Shown piece after piece: positions 1-7,938 of a DNA stretch of 64,000 nt. The position numbers and the translations under genes were made by a program. The notes below the pieces were generated by a model. That model saw only the letters and a list, made by a program, of their open reading frames with translations. It had not been told where the DNA came from and ran no database searches. The stretch is taken from the NCBI RefSeq assembly GCF_022758145.1, contig NZ_JAJVDH010000003.1:1054001-1118000 (forward strand), read 5' to 3'. The DNA comes from Pontibacter vulgaris (lineage in GTDB: Bacteria > Bacteroidota > Bacteroidia > Cytophagales > Hymenobacteraceae). Within the stretch, counting starts at the first letter, position 1. Each line of letters opens with the position of its first letter.

Positions 1-62
1 AAGGTCTTAATTTGTATATCTATTACAGAAAAAATATAACTTTACATAGTTAAATAAAGATA

Positions 63-374
63 ATGGAGGACAACTTGTATACGACTCAGGAGTTAGCTTT
101 AAAGACCGAGTGCGGAAAAGAATTTGACGGCTTGTTTAAAGCTATCAAGCTTATCCGCGATGAGAAGCATAACTTTCATGTAGTGTATAAGACGTTTTCA
201 GATGAGTACATCTACTCATTTTGCAATCCCTTCCAAGATACTTTTTCTGTAAACACCTATAAGTTGATCTCTGAGGAAGAGGCAAAAGGAATTTTCTTGA
301 GCCGCCTTTCACAGGAAAATGCCCGCGAGCTGTTTAACACCGCCGAGGCATCTGCAGTTGGTTTTCACTCCTGA
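63..374 (+). CDS. Hypothetical protein, 103 aa
   Basis: A short soluble protein without signal peptide or membrane segment. I do not recognise the family. It starts at an ATG and has mixed charged and aromatic composition, with an FDGLFKAI segment near residue 22 and an alanine-rich tail. It stands alone and is followed within 20 bp of its stop by a strong hairpin, which supports it being a real transcription unit. Function unknown. Confidence 0.65.
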   Translation: MEDNLYTTQELALKTECGKEFDGLFKAIKLIRDEKHNFHVVYKTFSDEYIYSFCNPFQDTFSVNTYKLISEEEAKGIFLSRLSQENARELFNTAEASAVGFHS

Positions 375-393
375 TTTACAGAAAGTATCCGAG

Positions 394-425
394 AACGAAA
401 AGGTGCCACCCGGCACCTTTTCGTT
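394..425 (+). terminator. Hairpin terminator after the first gene
   Basis: A perfect 14-bp stem (394-407 pairing with 412-425) with a 4-nt ACCC loop lies just after the 103-aa gene. The stem is GC-rich at the apex and A/T-rich at the base, so the T-rich strand sits inside the right arm. It could act in both directions. Confidence 0.75.
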
Positions 426-580
426 ATTATAAGCTATTTATACTTCATGGTTTTGCCATTTCGGTGGTAGTTGCGTACTTTGTATGAAATATAATAAGCT
501 GGACGCACTATACTTGCGGCTATACATACTTTTGGCGTAAAACAGAAAACGCCTGCCGCTGCCACAGCCTGCTAAAAACT

Positions 581-1894
581 ATGATCCTAAACATTATAAT
601 TACCATTTTACTCGTGTTGTTAAATGGTTTTTTTGTTGCTGCTGAGTTTGCTATTGTAAAGGTACGTTCGTCGCAGATAGAGCTGCGGGCACAAACCGGC
701 CATACCATGGCAAAAATGGCCCAGCACATGCTCACCCACCTGGATGCTTACCTGTCTGCCACCCAATTGGGAATCACACTTGCCTCGCTAGGCCTGGGTT
801 GGATAGGCGAAAGCGTAGTATCAGAGATCGTTATTAACACCATGGTTTTCTTTGGCTTTAAAGGAAACGCCGTGCTTGCCCATAGCATTGCCCTGCCAAT
901 ATCGTTTGCCATTATTACGGTGCTGCATATTGTGTTCGGCGAGCTTGCTCCAAAATCTCTTGCTATTCAGCGCTCAGAAGCTACAACATTGGCGGTAGCG
1001 CTGCCTATGCGCTTTTTCTATATCACCTTCAGGCCTTTTATCTGGGTACTGAATGGCTTTGCCAGCACAGTCCTGCGCTGGATGGGAATACGACCGATGC
1101 ACGGCTCAGAAGTACATTCTGCCGAAGAACTGCGCCTGCTGTTTGAGCAAAGCGCCGAGAGCGGAGCAATTAAAGAATCGCAGCAGGAATTGCTGGATAA
1201 TGTATTCCAGTTTAGTGAGCGCATGGTAAAACAGATCATGGTGCCGCGTACCCGCATGGTAGCCATTGACGTGGAAATTCCGGAAGAAGAGCTGATGCAA
1301 CTTATCCATACCGAAGGATACTCCAGGCTACCGGTTTACAGAGGCTCGATTGATAATGTAGTAGGTGTGCTGTATGTGAAAGACCTGCTTACTGTTATGC
1401 GCCTCGGCGAACCGATTAACATTGAAACGCTGATGCGCCAGGCCTACTTTGTGCCGGAAACTCAGAAGATAAACCGTTTGCTACAGCAGTTTCAGCGCCG
1501 CCACATGCACATTGCCGTAGTTACCGATGAGTTTGGTGGCGTATCGGGTATTGTAACCATGGAAGATATTATAGAAGAGCTCGTAGGTGAAATACAGGAT
1601 GAGTATGATGAAGAAGCACCGATTGTAGAGCGCCTGAACGATTTTGAGTATAAGGTGAATGGTGCCGCCCCAATCTCCGATGCAAACGATTTCCTGCCTT
1701 ACTCGCTGCCTGAAGGCGAAGACTATGAAACAGTAGGCGGTTTGATAACCATGGTATACGGACAAATCCCGGAAAACCTGAACGAAGTAGCCAGTTTTAA
1801 CCAATACGATATCCGGGTGCTTGAAAAAGCGGATCGCCGCGTAGAATGGGTGCTTTTTAAAGTGAAAGAAGAATTCCGCGACGAGATCTCTTAA
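581..1894 (+). CDS. CNNM/CBS/CorC-HlyC family membrane protein
   Basis: A 437-aa hemolysin C/CorC family protein, often annotated as a divalent cation (Mg2+/Co2+) transport or efflux protein. In order: an N-terminal DUF21/CNNM membrane domain (about residues 1-185, several hydrophobic helices, LNGFFVAAEFAIVKVR motif), a cytoplasmic pair of CBS domains (about 205-340, starting near MVPRTRMVAID and ending VTMEDIIEELVGEI), and a C-terminal CorC_HlyC domain (about 350-435). The length is normal for the family. It is followed 15 bp later by a hemerythrin gene in the same direction, so the two may be cotranscribed. The transported ion is not certain. Confidence 0.9.
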   Translation: MILNIIITILLVLLNGFFVAAEFAIVKVRSSQIELRAQTGHTMAKMAQHMLTHLDAYLSATQLGITLASLGLGWIGESVVSEIVINTMVFFGFKGNAVLAHSIALPISFAIITVLHIVFGELAPKSLAIQRSEATTLAVALPMRFFYITFRPFIWVLNGFASTVLRWMGIRPMHGSEVHSAEELRLLFEQSAESGAIKESQQELLDNVFQFSERMVKQIMVPRTRMVAIDVEIPEEELMQLIHTEGYSRLPVYRGSIDNVVGVLYVKDLLTVMRLGEPINIETLMRQAYFVPETQKINRLLQQFQRRHMHIAVVTDEFGGVSGIVTMEDIIEELVGEIQDEYDEEAPIVERLNDFEYKVNGAAPISDANDFLPYSLPEGEDYETVGGLITMVYGQIPENLNEVASFNQYDIRVLEKADRRVEWVLFKVKEEFRDEIS

Positions 1895-1909
1895 TTATTT
1901 GCTGCCTGC

Positions 1910-2368
1910 ATGAAACGCCACGAAAGCCTTGCCCCGGTATCGCGCCAGCACCACAACGGGTTACTGACGGCGAGGCTGCTGCAGAAAGATGCCCCGGCTT
2001 ATAAAGGCATGCCTACCACGCTGGCTGGCAAACGCGACTATGTACTACGCTTTTTAAAAAGTGAGCTAGAGCCTCATTTCGCTGTAGAAGAGAAAACCAT
2101 ATTCATACTTGCCCGCACTGTTTCAGAAGAGCTGAAAGTACAAGCTGATGTATTAGAAACGGAGCATCGGCAGCTGGAAAAGCTCATAAACGATTTACTA
2201 AGCCTTACTGACGAATCTATACTTGCCGATAAACTGCATGAAACAGGAAAGCTCCTGGAGCAGCACATACGCAAGGAAGAACGCATCTTCTTCGAGTTGC
2301 TACAACAGGAGCTCCCGGATGAAAAACTACAGGAATTGAAACTGCAGATAGAACAGCACCTGCACTAG
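1910..2368 (+). CDS. Hemerythrin-domain protein
   Basis: A 152-aa four-helix hemerythrin/HHE protein. Candidate di-iron ligands are visible in the expected order: His in SRQHHNGL near residue 14, His and Glu in HFAVEEKTIF near 55-60, His in ETEHRQLEKL near 85, and His and Glu in LEQHIRKEERIF near 118-124. Such proteins bind O2 or NO, or act in iron and redox stress responses. It lies 15 bp after the CorC-like gene and converges on the carbonic anhydrase gene 6 bp downstream. Ligand assignment is by motif only. Confidence 0.85.
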   Translation: MKRHESLAPVSRQHHNGLLTARLLQKDAPAYKGMPTTLAGKRDYVLRFLKSELEPHFAVEEKTIFILARTVSEELKVQADVLETEHRQLEKLINDLLSLTDESILADKLHETGKLLEQHIRKEERIFFELLQQELPDEKLQELKLQIEQHLH

Positions 2369-2374
2369 TTATAC

Positions 2375-2893
2375 TTACTCTTTGCCCGTAAACCAGCCGC
2401 TATACATCACATAATTATTTGCCACTTTATCCAGCCCGTTAATCTGCTCCTGGCTTAGCTGCTTTACCTTTTTACCCGGAATGCCCGCATAAATCCACCC
2501 CGATTCGCAGACTGTATTTTCGAGTACGATAGCACCGGCTGCTACTATACAATTTTGCTGTACTACAGCGTTATCCATTACAATTGCGCCCATACCTATC
2601 AGCACATTGTCGTGCACGGTGCAGCCATGTACTATAGCGTTATGGCCGATAGACACATTGTTGCCTATAGTAGTGGCGGCTTTCTGGTAAGTACAATGTA
2701 TAACTGCGCCATCCTGTATGTTGGTCTTATTACCTATGCGTATGGCATTCACATCGCCCCGGATTACAGCATTAAACCACACAGAACACTCGTTGCCCAT
2801 TACCACATCGCCCACAATAGTGGCGTTTTCGGCTATAAAACAATCTTCGCCCATCTGGGGTTTTACACCTTTTACAGGAAGTATAACTGGCAT
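2375..2893 (-). CDS. Gamma carbonic anhydrase family protein
   Basis: A 172-aa left-handed beta-helix protein of the gamma carbonic anhydrase/YrdA family. The hexapeptide repeats run from about residue 15 to 150. The metal-site histidines are recognisable in GAVIHC and IGHNAIVHGC. The N-terminal segment ILPVKGVKPQMGEDCFIAEN is typical of the family. Many members have weak or no carbonic anhydrase activity and bind metal for unknown purposes. It converges with the hemerythrin gene and shares the strand of the radical SAM gene upstream. Confidence 0.9.
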   Translation of the reverse strand: MPVILPVKGVKPQMGEDCFIAENATIVGDVVMGNECSVWFNAVIRGDVNAIRIGNKTNIQDGAVIHCTYQKAATTIGNNVSIGHNAIVHGCTVHDNVLIGMGAIVMDNAVVQQNCIVAAGAIVLENTVCESGWIYAGIPGKKVKQLSQEQINGLDKVANNYVMYSGWFTGKE

Positions 2894-3024
2894 ATCTTTA
2901 ATTGTTGATTGCTAAATTGATTAATTGCTAACCAGACAAAGTTAGAGTTTTAATTGCGTAGTCCGGATTGCTTAATTGTTGTTGTCTGCAAAACTGGATG
3001 TGTTATCCGCATAAATGATAATAC

Positions 3025-3075
3025 GGGGATCAGGAAATCCCCGGCAGCTGGCTTTCGGACTGGGAAGTCCGAAAG
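3025..3075 (-). terminator. Two hairpins between radical SAM and carbonic anhydrase genes
   Basis: A 6-bp hairpin (GGGGAT 3025-3030 with ATCCCC 3037-3042) is followed by a stronger perfect 10-bp stem (3052-3061 with 3066-3075, loop GGGA). They lie just after the stop of the minus-strand radical SAM gene and probably end or attenuate its transcript. No clear U-tract follows, so this could also be mRNA stabilising structure. Confidence 0.5.
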
Positions 3076-3108
3076 AGCTTATTCATACAGAAAACCAATT
3101 AACAATCA

Positions 3109-4110
3109 TCAATTAATTAACCTCTTCCAGGTGCCTTTGTGCAGGTTATACTTTAGCGTGCTGGGCAGGGCTTTCCAGAAGTACTTGTTTATTTCTACGG
3201 CAAAGCTGGGTTGCATGTAACAATTAATCGTGCAGCCTTCGCAGGCAGGCAATCTTCCCTCCTGTTTTTTCAGATCTTCTACGGCCTGTGAAGTATAAAG
3301 AGCCTGCAGGTTACCATTTATCGGGAAGCTCTGCGCGCCCAGATGGTAGCAAGGTAAAACCAGTTCGTTCTCCGGAGAGATTACCAGCGTAGTGCTGGCA
3401 GCTTTACAGACAGGAGCATTTATGTGGTTGCCTCCATCGCGGCGCAACTCTATAAAACCTTCGTTCAGGTACACGCCTTTGCGCCTTCCAAACGCCGATA
3501 GGTACTCCAGTTCTTCCTTTGTTAGCTGTTCGCCGGTCTCCACTGCATTATACTCAAAGGCAGGATTAAGTATAAGCATGAGCTTGTTGGGCTGAGTTAT
3601 GGTCTGGTACACCTCTTCCAGCTCATGCAGGTTGTGCCTGAACACCGTAAACAAAATATCAGGCCGCTCGCCAAGCTCTTTCGCAACTTTTACCGACTCC
3701 ATTACAAAATCGTAGCAGGCCACGCCGCGGCCTTTGTCGTGCACATCTTTTTTAGCCGAGTCAAGCGAAAAATGCAGCATATCTACTTTGCCCTTTAACC
3801 GTTCAGCCAGCTTTGGATATAGCAGGCCGTTAGTGGTAAGCGTGGTGATAAAACCCATGTCGTGCGCCATTTTCAGGAACACATCAATCTCGCGGTGCAG
3901 CAGCGGCTCGCCTCCGGTAAAGTCAATTACCTGCACACCCAACTTTTTAAGATCGCGCAGGTTGCGGGCCACATCCTCTGTCTTAATATAAGGCGATGGT
4001 TTTTCCCAGATATCACAGAACGAGCACCTGGCGTTACAGCGGTAGGTAACGTAGTAATTGCAAAGTACCGGTTTCGAGGTCAGGCGCATGGTTCTGAGTT
4101 GTGAATCCAA
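3109..4110 (-). CDS. Radical SAM protein with SPASM-like tail
   Basis: A 333-aa radical S-adenosylmethionine enzyme. The 4Fe-4S motif CxxxCxxC is present near residues 26-33 (RCNARCSFCDIW), followed by a glycine-rich SAM-binding stretch (DFTGGEPLLH) and a long TIM-barrel core. The C-terminal part has more cysteines (APVCKAA, LPCYHLG, ACEGCTINC), as in SPASM/twitch proteins with auxiliary clusters. The upstream methionine is taken as start; MRLTSKPVLC at codon 8 is a plausible alternative. No partner peptide or pathway gene lies beside it, so the substrate is unknown. Confidence 0.85.
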   Translation of the reverse strand: MDSQLRTMRLTSKPVLCNYYVTYRCNARCSFCDIWEKPSPYIKTEDVARNLRDLKKLGVQVIDFTGGEPLLHREIDVFLKMAHDMGFITTLTTNGLLYPKLAERLKGKVDMLHFSLDSAKKDVHDKGRGVACYDFVMESVKVAKELGERPDILFTVFRHNLHELEEVYQTITQPNKLMLILNPAFEYNAVETGEQLTKEELEYLSAFGRRKGVYLNEGFIELRRDGGNHINAPVCKAASTTLVISPENELVLPCYHLGAQSFPINGNLQALYTSQAVEDLKKQEGRLPACEGCTINCYMQPSFAVEINKYFWKALPSTLKYNLHKGTWKRLIN

Positions 4111-4222
4111 AATTAGGAATTATGAATGAAGGCGGAAGCTTTATATCTTAACCTTTACAATAACTCTTTATTTATACTTAAACTATAATTCAGCATTTGG
4201 GGCTAATTTATACTTTAAAACT

Positions 4223-4615
4223 ATGAACAGACAAAACATTTCGTCGGGTGCCGTATGGGAAGATAAGGTGGGCTACAGCCGCGCAGTAAGAGTAGGCAAC
4301 ATAATTGAAGTAGCCGGCACCACCGCTACTAACGGTTCTCAAATAACAGGTAAAGGCAGCGTTTACGAACAGGCAAAGTATAGCCTGCAAAAAATTGAAC
4401 ATGCCTTGCAACAGGTCGGTGCCACTTTACAGGATGTAGTGCGCACCCGAATGTTCGTAACCGATATCAGCCGTTGGGAAGAAGCAGGCAAAGCGCACGG
4501 CGAATTCTTTAAAAGTATAAAACCTGCTACCACCATGGTAGAAGTACAGGCGCTCATCCACCCCGACTTATTGGTAGAAATTGAAGCCACTGCCATACTC
4601 ACGGATCAAGTATAA
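4223..4615 (+). CDS. Rid/YjgF family protein lacking the catalytic arginine
   Basis: A 130-aa trimeric Rid-fold protein (YjgF/YER057c/UK114). Canonical RidA deaminates reactive enamine/imine intermediates using an arginine in a segment like PARSxVEVARLP. Here the corresponding segment reads KPATTMVEVQALIHP, so threonine replaces that arginine; this places it in a non-RidA subgroup of the family. The VEIEATAI end is conserved. The stop codon lies inside an AAGTATA word at 4608-4614. It is a single gene with an AT-rich leader. Activity cannot be inferred beyond the family. Confidence 0.88.
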   Translation: MNRQNISSGAVWEDKVGYSRAVRVGNIIEVAGTTATNGSQITGKGSVYEQAKYSLQKIEHALQQVGATLQDVVRTRMFVTDISRWEEAGKAHGEFFKSIKPATTMVEVQALIHPDLLVEIEATAILTDQV

Positions 4616-4730
4616 AAAATCTACTTTTAGCAGCAACCTCACGCTCATATTTAAGTATCTATATCTATAAATTTTGCACAGCCTGCCTGTTTAACAATTC
4701 CGCATGGCTTACCCCGAATTAGCTTAGATC

Positions 4731-5738
4731 ATGATAAAGAAATTTGCGCTGAAGGCACTGCTATTTACGTTAACCCTGCCTGTTTTATACTTTGGTGCTA
4801 TTGTTTGCCTGTCGGTAATTAGTCAGGAAGGCCCCTTACCCAACATTCGCTCCACTACCGGAGGAGTTGGTTTCTCGTTGCTGCGCATGCGCGAAGTACA
4901 GCAGGTAAAGCAAGTTGATTTTTTGTTTGTAGGCTCTTCGCATGTATACCGTGGTTTCGACCCGCGTATTTTTGACCAGCAGGGCATCCGGAGCTTTAAC
5001 CTGGGCTCTCCTCTGCAAACGCCTTTCAATTCCTACTTTGTGCTTAAAGAGCACCTGCCCAATATAAAGGCAAAGTATATTGTTATGGACCTTTACTGGG
5101 ATATTATGGCCGGAGATGGCGTAGAATCAAGTATAGACCTGGTTTCTAACATGCCGGTTAGCGCCAATACTATTTCCATGACTGCCTTAAATAACGAGCT
5201 GATGGTTACCAACAGCCTGTTATATGCGATGGCCAAAAGGCTGCATACGCCGCTAACCCACGAAAAACAGAAAACCATAAAAACCGCCGTTTACACAGGC
5301 CGGGGCTATGCCGCATCGCTTAAAACCAGCAACCAGCACCTTGATGATTTACGAATGGCCGAGCCGGTTAATGTAGAGCCTAGCGATATGCAACTCAGGT
5401 ACCTGCAAAAGATCATTAGCCTGGCAGAAGAACAGGGAGCGCAGATGATATTTGTACTGACGCCGGTAACAAAAGAGTATAAGAACACAGTAGCCAACTA
5501 TAAACAGTTCTCGGAAAGTATACATAAGTTAGCTGCGGCCAATGGCATTGTATTACTGGATTATAACACCCGTACCGACCTGAAACTTTCGTCACTGCAC
5601 GACTTTTACGACAAACACCACCTGACCCAAGAAGGTGTTCAGAAATTTAATACAACCTTTATCCGTGACTTACAGAAACTAGGGTATATACAGGTAGCAG
5701 CGCCCAAACTGGCTGCCAACGATGATTTTGATCAATAA
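4731..5738 (+). CDS. Membrane-anchored SGNH-like protein
   Basis: A 335-aa protein with an N-terminal hydrophobic segment (about residues 7-30: signal anchor or uncleaved signal). The following domain has SGNH/GDSL landmarks: a block I-like FVGSSHVYRGFDP near residue 65, an FNLGSPLQTP stretch, and a terminal block V-like segment DFYDKHHLTQEG near residue 295 that would give the catalytic Asp/His pair. Such proteins act on acyl groups of envelope glycans, or are degenerate relatives (AlgX/DltD-like). No acyltransferase neighbour is present, so the substrate is unknown. Confidence 0.6.
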   Translation: MIKKFALKALLFTLTLPVLYFGAIVCLSVISQEGPLPNIRSTTGGVGFSLLRMREVQQVKQVDFLFVGSSHVYRGFDPRIFDQQGIRSFNLGSPLQTPFNSYFVLKEHLPNIKAKYIVMDLYWDIMAGDGVESSIDLVSNMPVSANTISMTALNNELMVTNSLLYAMAKRLHTPLTHEKQKTIKTAVYTGRGYAASLKTSNQHLDDLRMAEPVNVEPSDMQLRYLQKIISLAEEQGAQMIFVLTPVTKEYKNTVANYKQFSESIHKLAAANGIVLLDYNTRTDLKLSSLHDFYDKHHLTQEGVQKFNTTFIRDLQKLGYIQVAAPKLAANDDFDQ

Positions 5739-5777
5739 GAAAATCCAATCGAAATTATAAACCGGCGCTATACTTTC

Positions 5778-5785
5778 TATATTTG
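5778..5785 (+). promoter_or_regulatory. Putative promoter -7 element for the LD-carboxypeptidase gene
   Basis: TATATTTG matches the Bacteroidota -7 consensus TAnnTTTG exactly and lies about 70 bp before the ATG of the LD-carboxypeptidase gene. The upstream -33 position has no good TTG (ATTATAA instead), so strength is uncertain. Confidence 0.4.
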
Positions 5786-5856
5786 CCGCAACAGGCGGGT
5801 GCGAAAATTTCAGCTAAAACGCATACCTTCGCCTTACGTCAAATTAATTCCGGATC

Positions 5857-6750
5857 ATGATACAACCGTTGCGCCGCGGCGACAAAATAGCCATACTTTC
5901 TACAGCCCGAAAAGTAAGTTTACAGGAACTTGAAGCTGCCATCCAGACATTTGAGAGTTGGGGCCTTTACGTAGTGCTGGGGCAAACCATTGGAGCCAGT
6001 TACAATCAGTTTGCCGGCGACGATGCCCTCCGCCTCCAGGATTTTCAGCAGATGCTGGACGACCCAGGTATAAAAGCCATTGTTTGCGCGCGCGGCGGTT
6101 ACGGCACAACCCGTATCATAGACCAGGTAGATTTTTCAGGATTTAAAAAGAACCCCAAATGGCTTGTGGGCTTTAGTGATGTAACCACACTGCACAGCCA
6201 TATCCATAACCTGGGCGTCGAAACCATACATGCTACCATGCCTGTGCTTTTTTCTAAGGAAGGCACCGCCGAAGCCATTGAAAGTATGCGCCAGTTGCTG
6301 TTTGGCGAAGAGCCGCAATACAATGCGCCAGCCCATGCCTTTAACCGCACCGGCACAGCACAGGGCCAGCTGGTAGGTGGTAACCTCTCTATGTTGCACA
6401 CGCTTACCGGCACCCGCTCCGATATTGATACACGCGGCAAAATACTGTTTCTGGAAGACCTGGACGAATACCTATACCACATAGACCGCATGATGGTGCA
6501 CCTGGACCGCAGCGGCAAACTCAGCCAGCTGGCCGGCTTAATTGTAGGCCACATGAGCGACATGCACGACAACGCTATCCCCTTTGGTAAAGATGCCTAC
6601 GAGATCATAGCCGAACACACCGGCAAGTATAATTATCCTGTTTGCTACAATTTCCCGGTTGGCCACGAAGCGCATAACCTGGCTGTAGTATGCGGCAGAG
6701 AAGCAAAGCTTGCAGTAAGTGAGAACGGCAGCAGTTTGGTGTATTGTTAA
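5857..6750 (+). CDS. ldcA: LD-carboxypeptidase (peptidase family S66)
   Basis: A 297-aa serine peptidase that removes the terminal D-Ala from the murein tetrapeptide during peptidoglycan recycling; MccF-like microcin immunity proteins share the fold. The catalytic triad is visible: Ser107 in VGFSDVTTLH, Glu200 in FLEDLDEYL, and His270 in VGHEAHNLAV. The spacing agrees with characterised LdcA proteins. Length is standard and the gene is intact. Its last 90 bp, from the codon pair containing His270 to the stop, are repeated at 15332-15421 at the far side of the ebo block, so this gene end is a junction of the accessory segment. Confidence 0.92.
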   Translation: MIQPLRRGDKIAILSTARKVSLQELEAAIQTFESWGLYVVLGQTIGASYNQFAGDDALRLQDFQQMLDDPGIKAIVCARGGYGTTRIIDQVDFSGFKKNPKWLVGFSDVTTLHSHIHNLGVETIHATMPVLFSKEGTAEAIESMRQLLFGEEPQYNAPAHAFNRTGTAQGQLVGGNLSMLHTLTGTRSDIDTRGKILFLEDLDEYLYHIDRMMVHLDRSGKLSQLAGLIVGHMSDMHDNAIPFGKDAYEIIAEHTGKYNYPVCYNFPVGHEAHNLAVVCGREAKLAVSENGSSLVYC

Positions 6751-7045
6751 CAGGCATTGAAATTTGCAACATTCTTAAAGAGAAGACACATTTATACTTT
6801 AACTATACTTTCTCTATCAGATCTTAATGGTTTAATATCGCTGAAGTATAAAATATACCAGCTACTGGCAAGAACCAAATTACAATCACCCTACATTAGA
6901 TATTATATTTCCCGCTATCTTGTTAGCCATCTTATCGCATTCAACTGTTTGATTGTAGAAATACAGTGGAATCAACTATGTATATAGTGCAGAAAGTGGG
7001 AGTAGGTACTCCTGCTTCACAGTAGTTGGGTGTCATTAAAATTAT
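6661..7045 (+). repeat. Direct repeat copy A (ldcA 3' end plus downstream spacer)
   Basis: Bases 6661-6987 align without gaps to 15332-15658 with 32 mismatches by my hand count (about 90% identity), and similarity continues with a 7-nt gap to about 7045. The repeat holds the last 90 bp of ldcA and about 300 bp of AT-rich spacer, ending just before the start of a different small gene in each copy. An open frame of 76 codons from a TTG (6757) exists in both copies but the substitutions do not favour synonymous sites, so I do not call it coding. Confidence 0.9.
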
Positions 7046-7048
7046 GAA

Positions 7049-7612
7049 ATGAAAAAATATATACTTGTTGTTGCACTTGCTACTACATTACTTGGCTGCA
7101 AATCTGCCCAGAGAATGACACCTGTTGAAGCCGCCAATAAACTTGGACCCAATCCACACTTCATTATAGACGGGCAAGCATCTGATAAATCTGCAATGCA
7201 AACAATGGAAGCGGAAGATGTCGCCTCACTGACCGCTTACTATGGTAAGGACGCCACAAGCCGATACGGGGACAAAGCCAAAGACGGAGCCGTTGAGATT
7301 GAAACCAAAGCATATGCTAAGGAGAAGTACCAGAAAGTGCTAAAAGAAGCAAGCAGTGAATATAAGAGCAGACTTGAGGCAGAAGGGGGAGATGACAACT
7401 TCCAGTATGTCCTGAACGGCAAAGCGTTGACAGAAAACTACGCTGGTGATTTGGCAAGTATAACACCTGATCTACTGAAAGAAATCAGGATAATTGAAAG
7501 CGAGGAATTAATTAACAGTTACAATATAAATGGAAGAGCTGTTACGGTCGTTATTACCGCAAATCCTCCCAAAAATCTCTATAACAAAAAAGAAAAATAC
7601 AACCAAAAATAA
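7049..7612 (+). CDS. Small lipoprotein with two TonB-plug-like repeats
   Basis: A 187-aa lipoprotein: signal peptide with lipobox LLGC (Cys17). Two segments resemble the TonB-receptor plug-like repeats common in Bacteroidota: residues about 38-88 (FIIDGQASDKSAM, then YYGKDATSRYGDKAKDGAV) and about 120-175 (YVLNGKALTENYAGDLAS, then LKEIRIIESEELI, then NINGRAVTVVIT). Function unknown; perhaps an envelope protein. It starts 24 bp after GTTGGGTG (7025-7032) and ends 4 bp before the complementary CACCCAAC (7616-7623), a cassette-like arrangement. Confidence 0.7.
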   Translation: MKKYILVVALATTLLGCKSAQRMTPVEAANKLGPNPHFIIDGQASDKSAMQTMEAEDVASLTAYYGKDATSRYGDKAKDGAVEIETKAYAKEKYQKVLKEASSEYKSRLEAEGGDDNFQYVLNGKALTENYAGDLASITPDLLKEIRIIESEELINSYNINGRAVTVVITANPPKNLYNKKEKYNQK

Positions 7613-7615
7613 CGT

Positions 7616-7683
7616 CACCCAACCCAGTTCAGCCTTAACCTTTGCTACGCCTCAGGCTTCGGCTGCACAAATCCGTTAACGGC
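7616..7683 (+). other. attC-like / hairpin element after the small lipoprotein gene
   Basis: Directly after the stop lies CACCCAAC (7616-7623), the exact complement of GTTGGGTG at 7025-7032. Then follows an imperfect long hairpin: GCCTTAACCTTTGC (7632-7645) against GCACAAATCCGTTAACGGC (7665-7683), with the apex containing GGCTTCGGCT (7655-7664). RYYYAAC and GTTRRRY-type ends around a gene are the hallmark of integron gene cassettes, though the right end here (GTTAACG) departs from the consensus. No integrase is in view. It could equally be a terminator. Confidence 0.35.
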
Positions 7684-7701
7684 AATGAAGTTTATAATAG
7701 A

Positions 7702-7938
7702 ATGCTCTCAAAAATGGACTGGAGTAAAGTGGACAAGTATGGTGGAGTGGTACTCCTCTGCATGTTATTTGGGTACATTTTCTATCAATCATATAGCCAA
7801 ACTTATGAGCTTGCTTATAAAACCCGATATACTGTAGGCAAAATCACAGAGCTTTCCAGAAGTGGTTAATTAATAAAAAAGGTAGATTATAAATACCATG
7901 TGAATGATGTGGAGTACACAAGAAGGGGAAACTATTAA
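7702..7938 (+). pseudogene. Small membrane protein interrupted by an in-frame stop
   Basis: From the ATG at 7702 the frame encodes 55 aa: a charged start (MLSKMDWSKVDKYGG), one hydrophobic segment (VVLLCMLFGYIFY) and a beta-like region ending TVGKITELSRSG. It stops at TAA 7867, but the same frame continues open for 22 codons (KVDYKYHVNDVEYTRRGNY) to TAA 7936. The tail reads as the natural continuation of small Bacteroidota membrane proteins of about 75-130 aa. I therefore call it a gene with a nonsense mutation; a truncated functional product is possible. Confidence 0.55.

Noticed and set aside
4666..4676. A TAAATTTTG sequence as promoter of the SGNH-like gene
   Set aside because: The spacing inside the element is one base too long for TAnnTTTG and no TTG lies at the correct distance.
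6757..6987. A 76-codon frame from TTG present in both direct repeats (also 15428-15658)
   Set aside because: Open in both copies, but differences are not biased to silent positions and the start is weak, so I treat it as spacer DNA.
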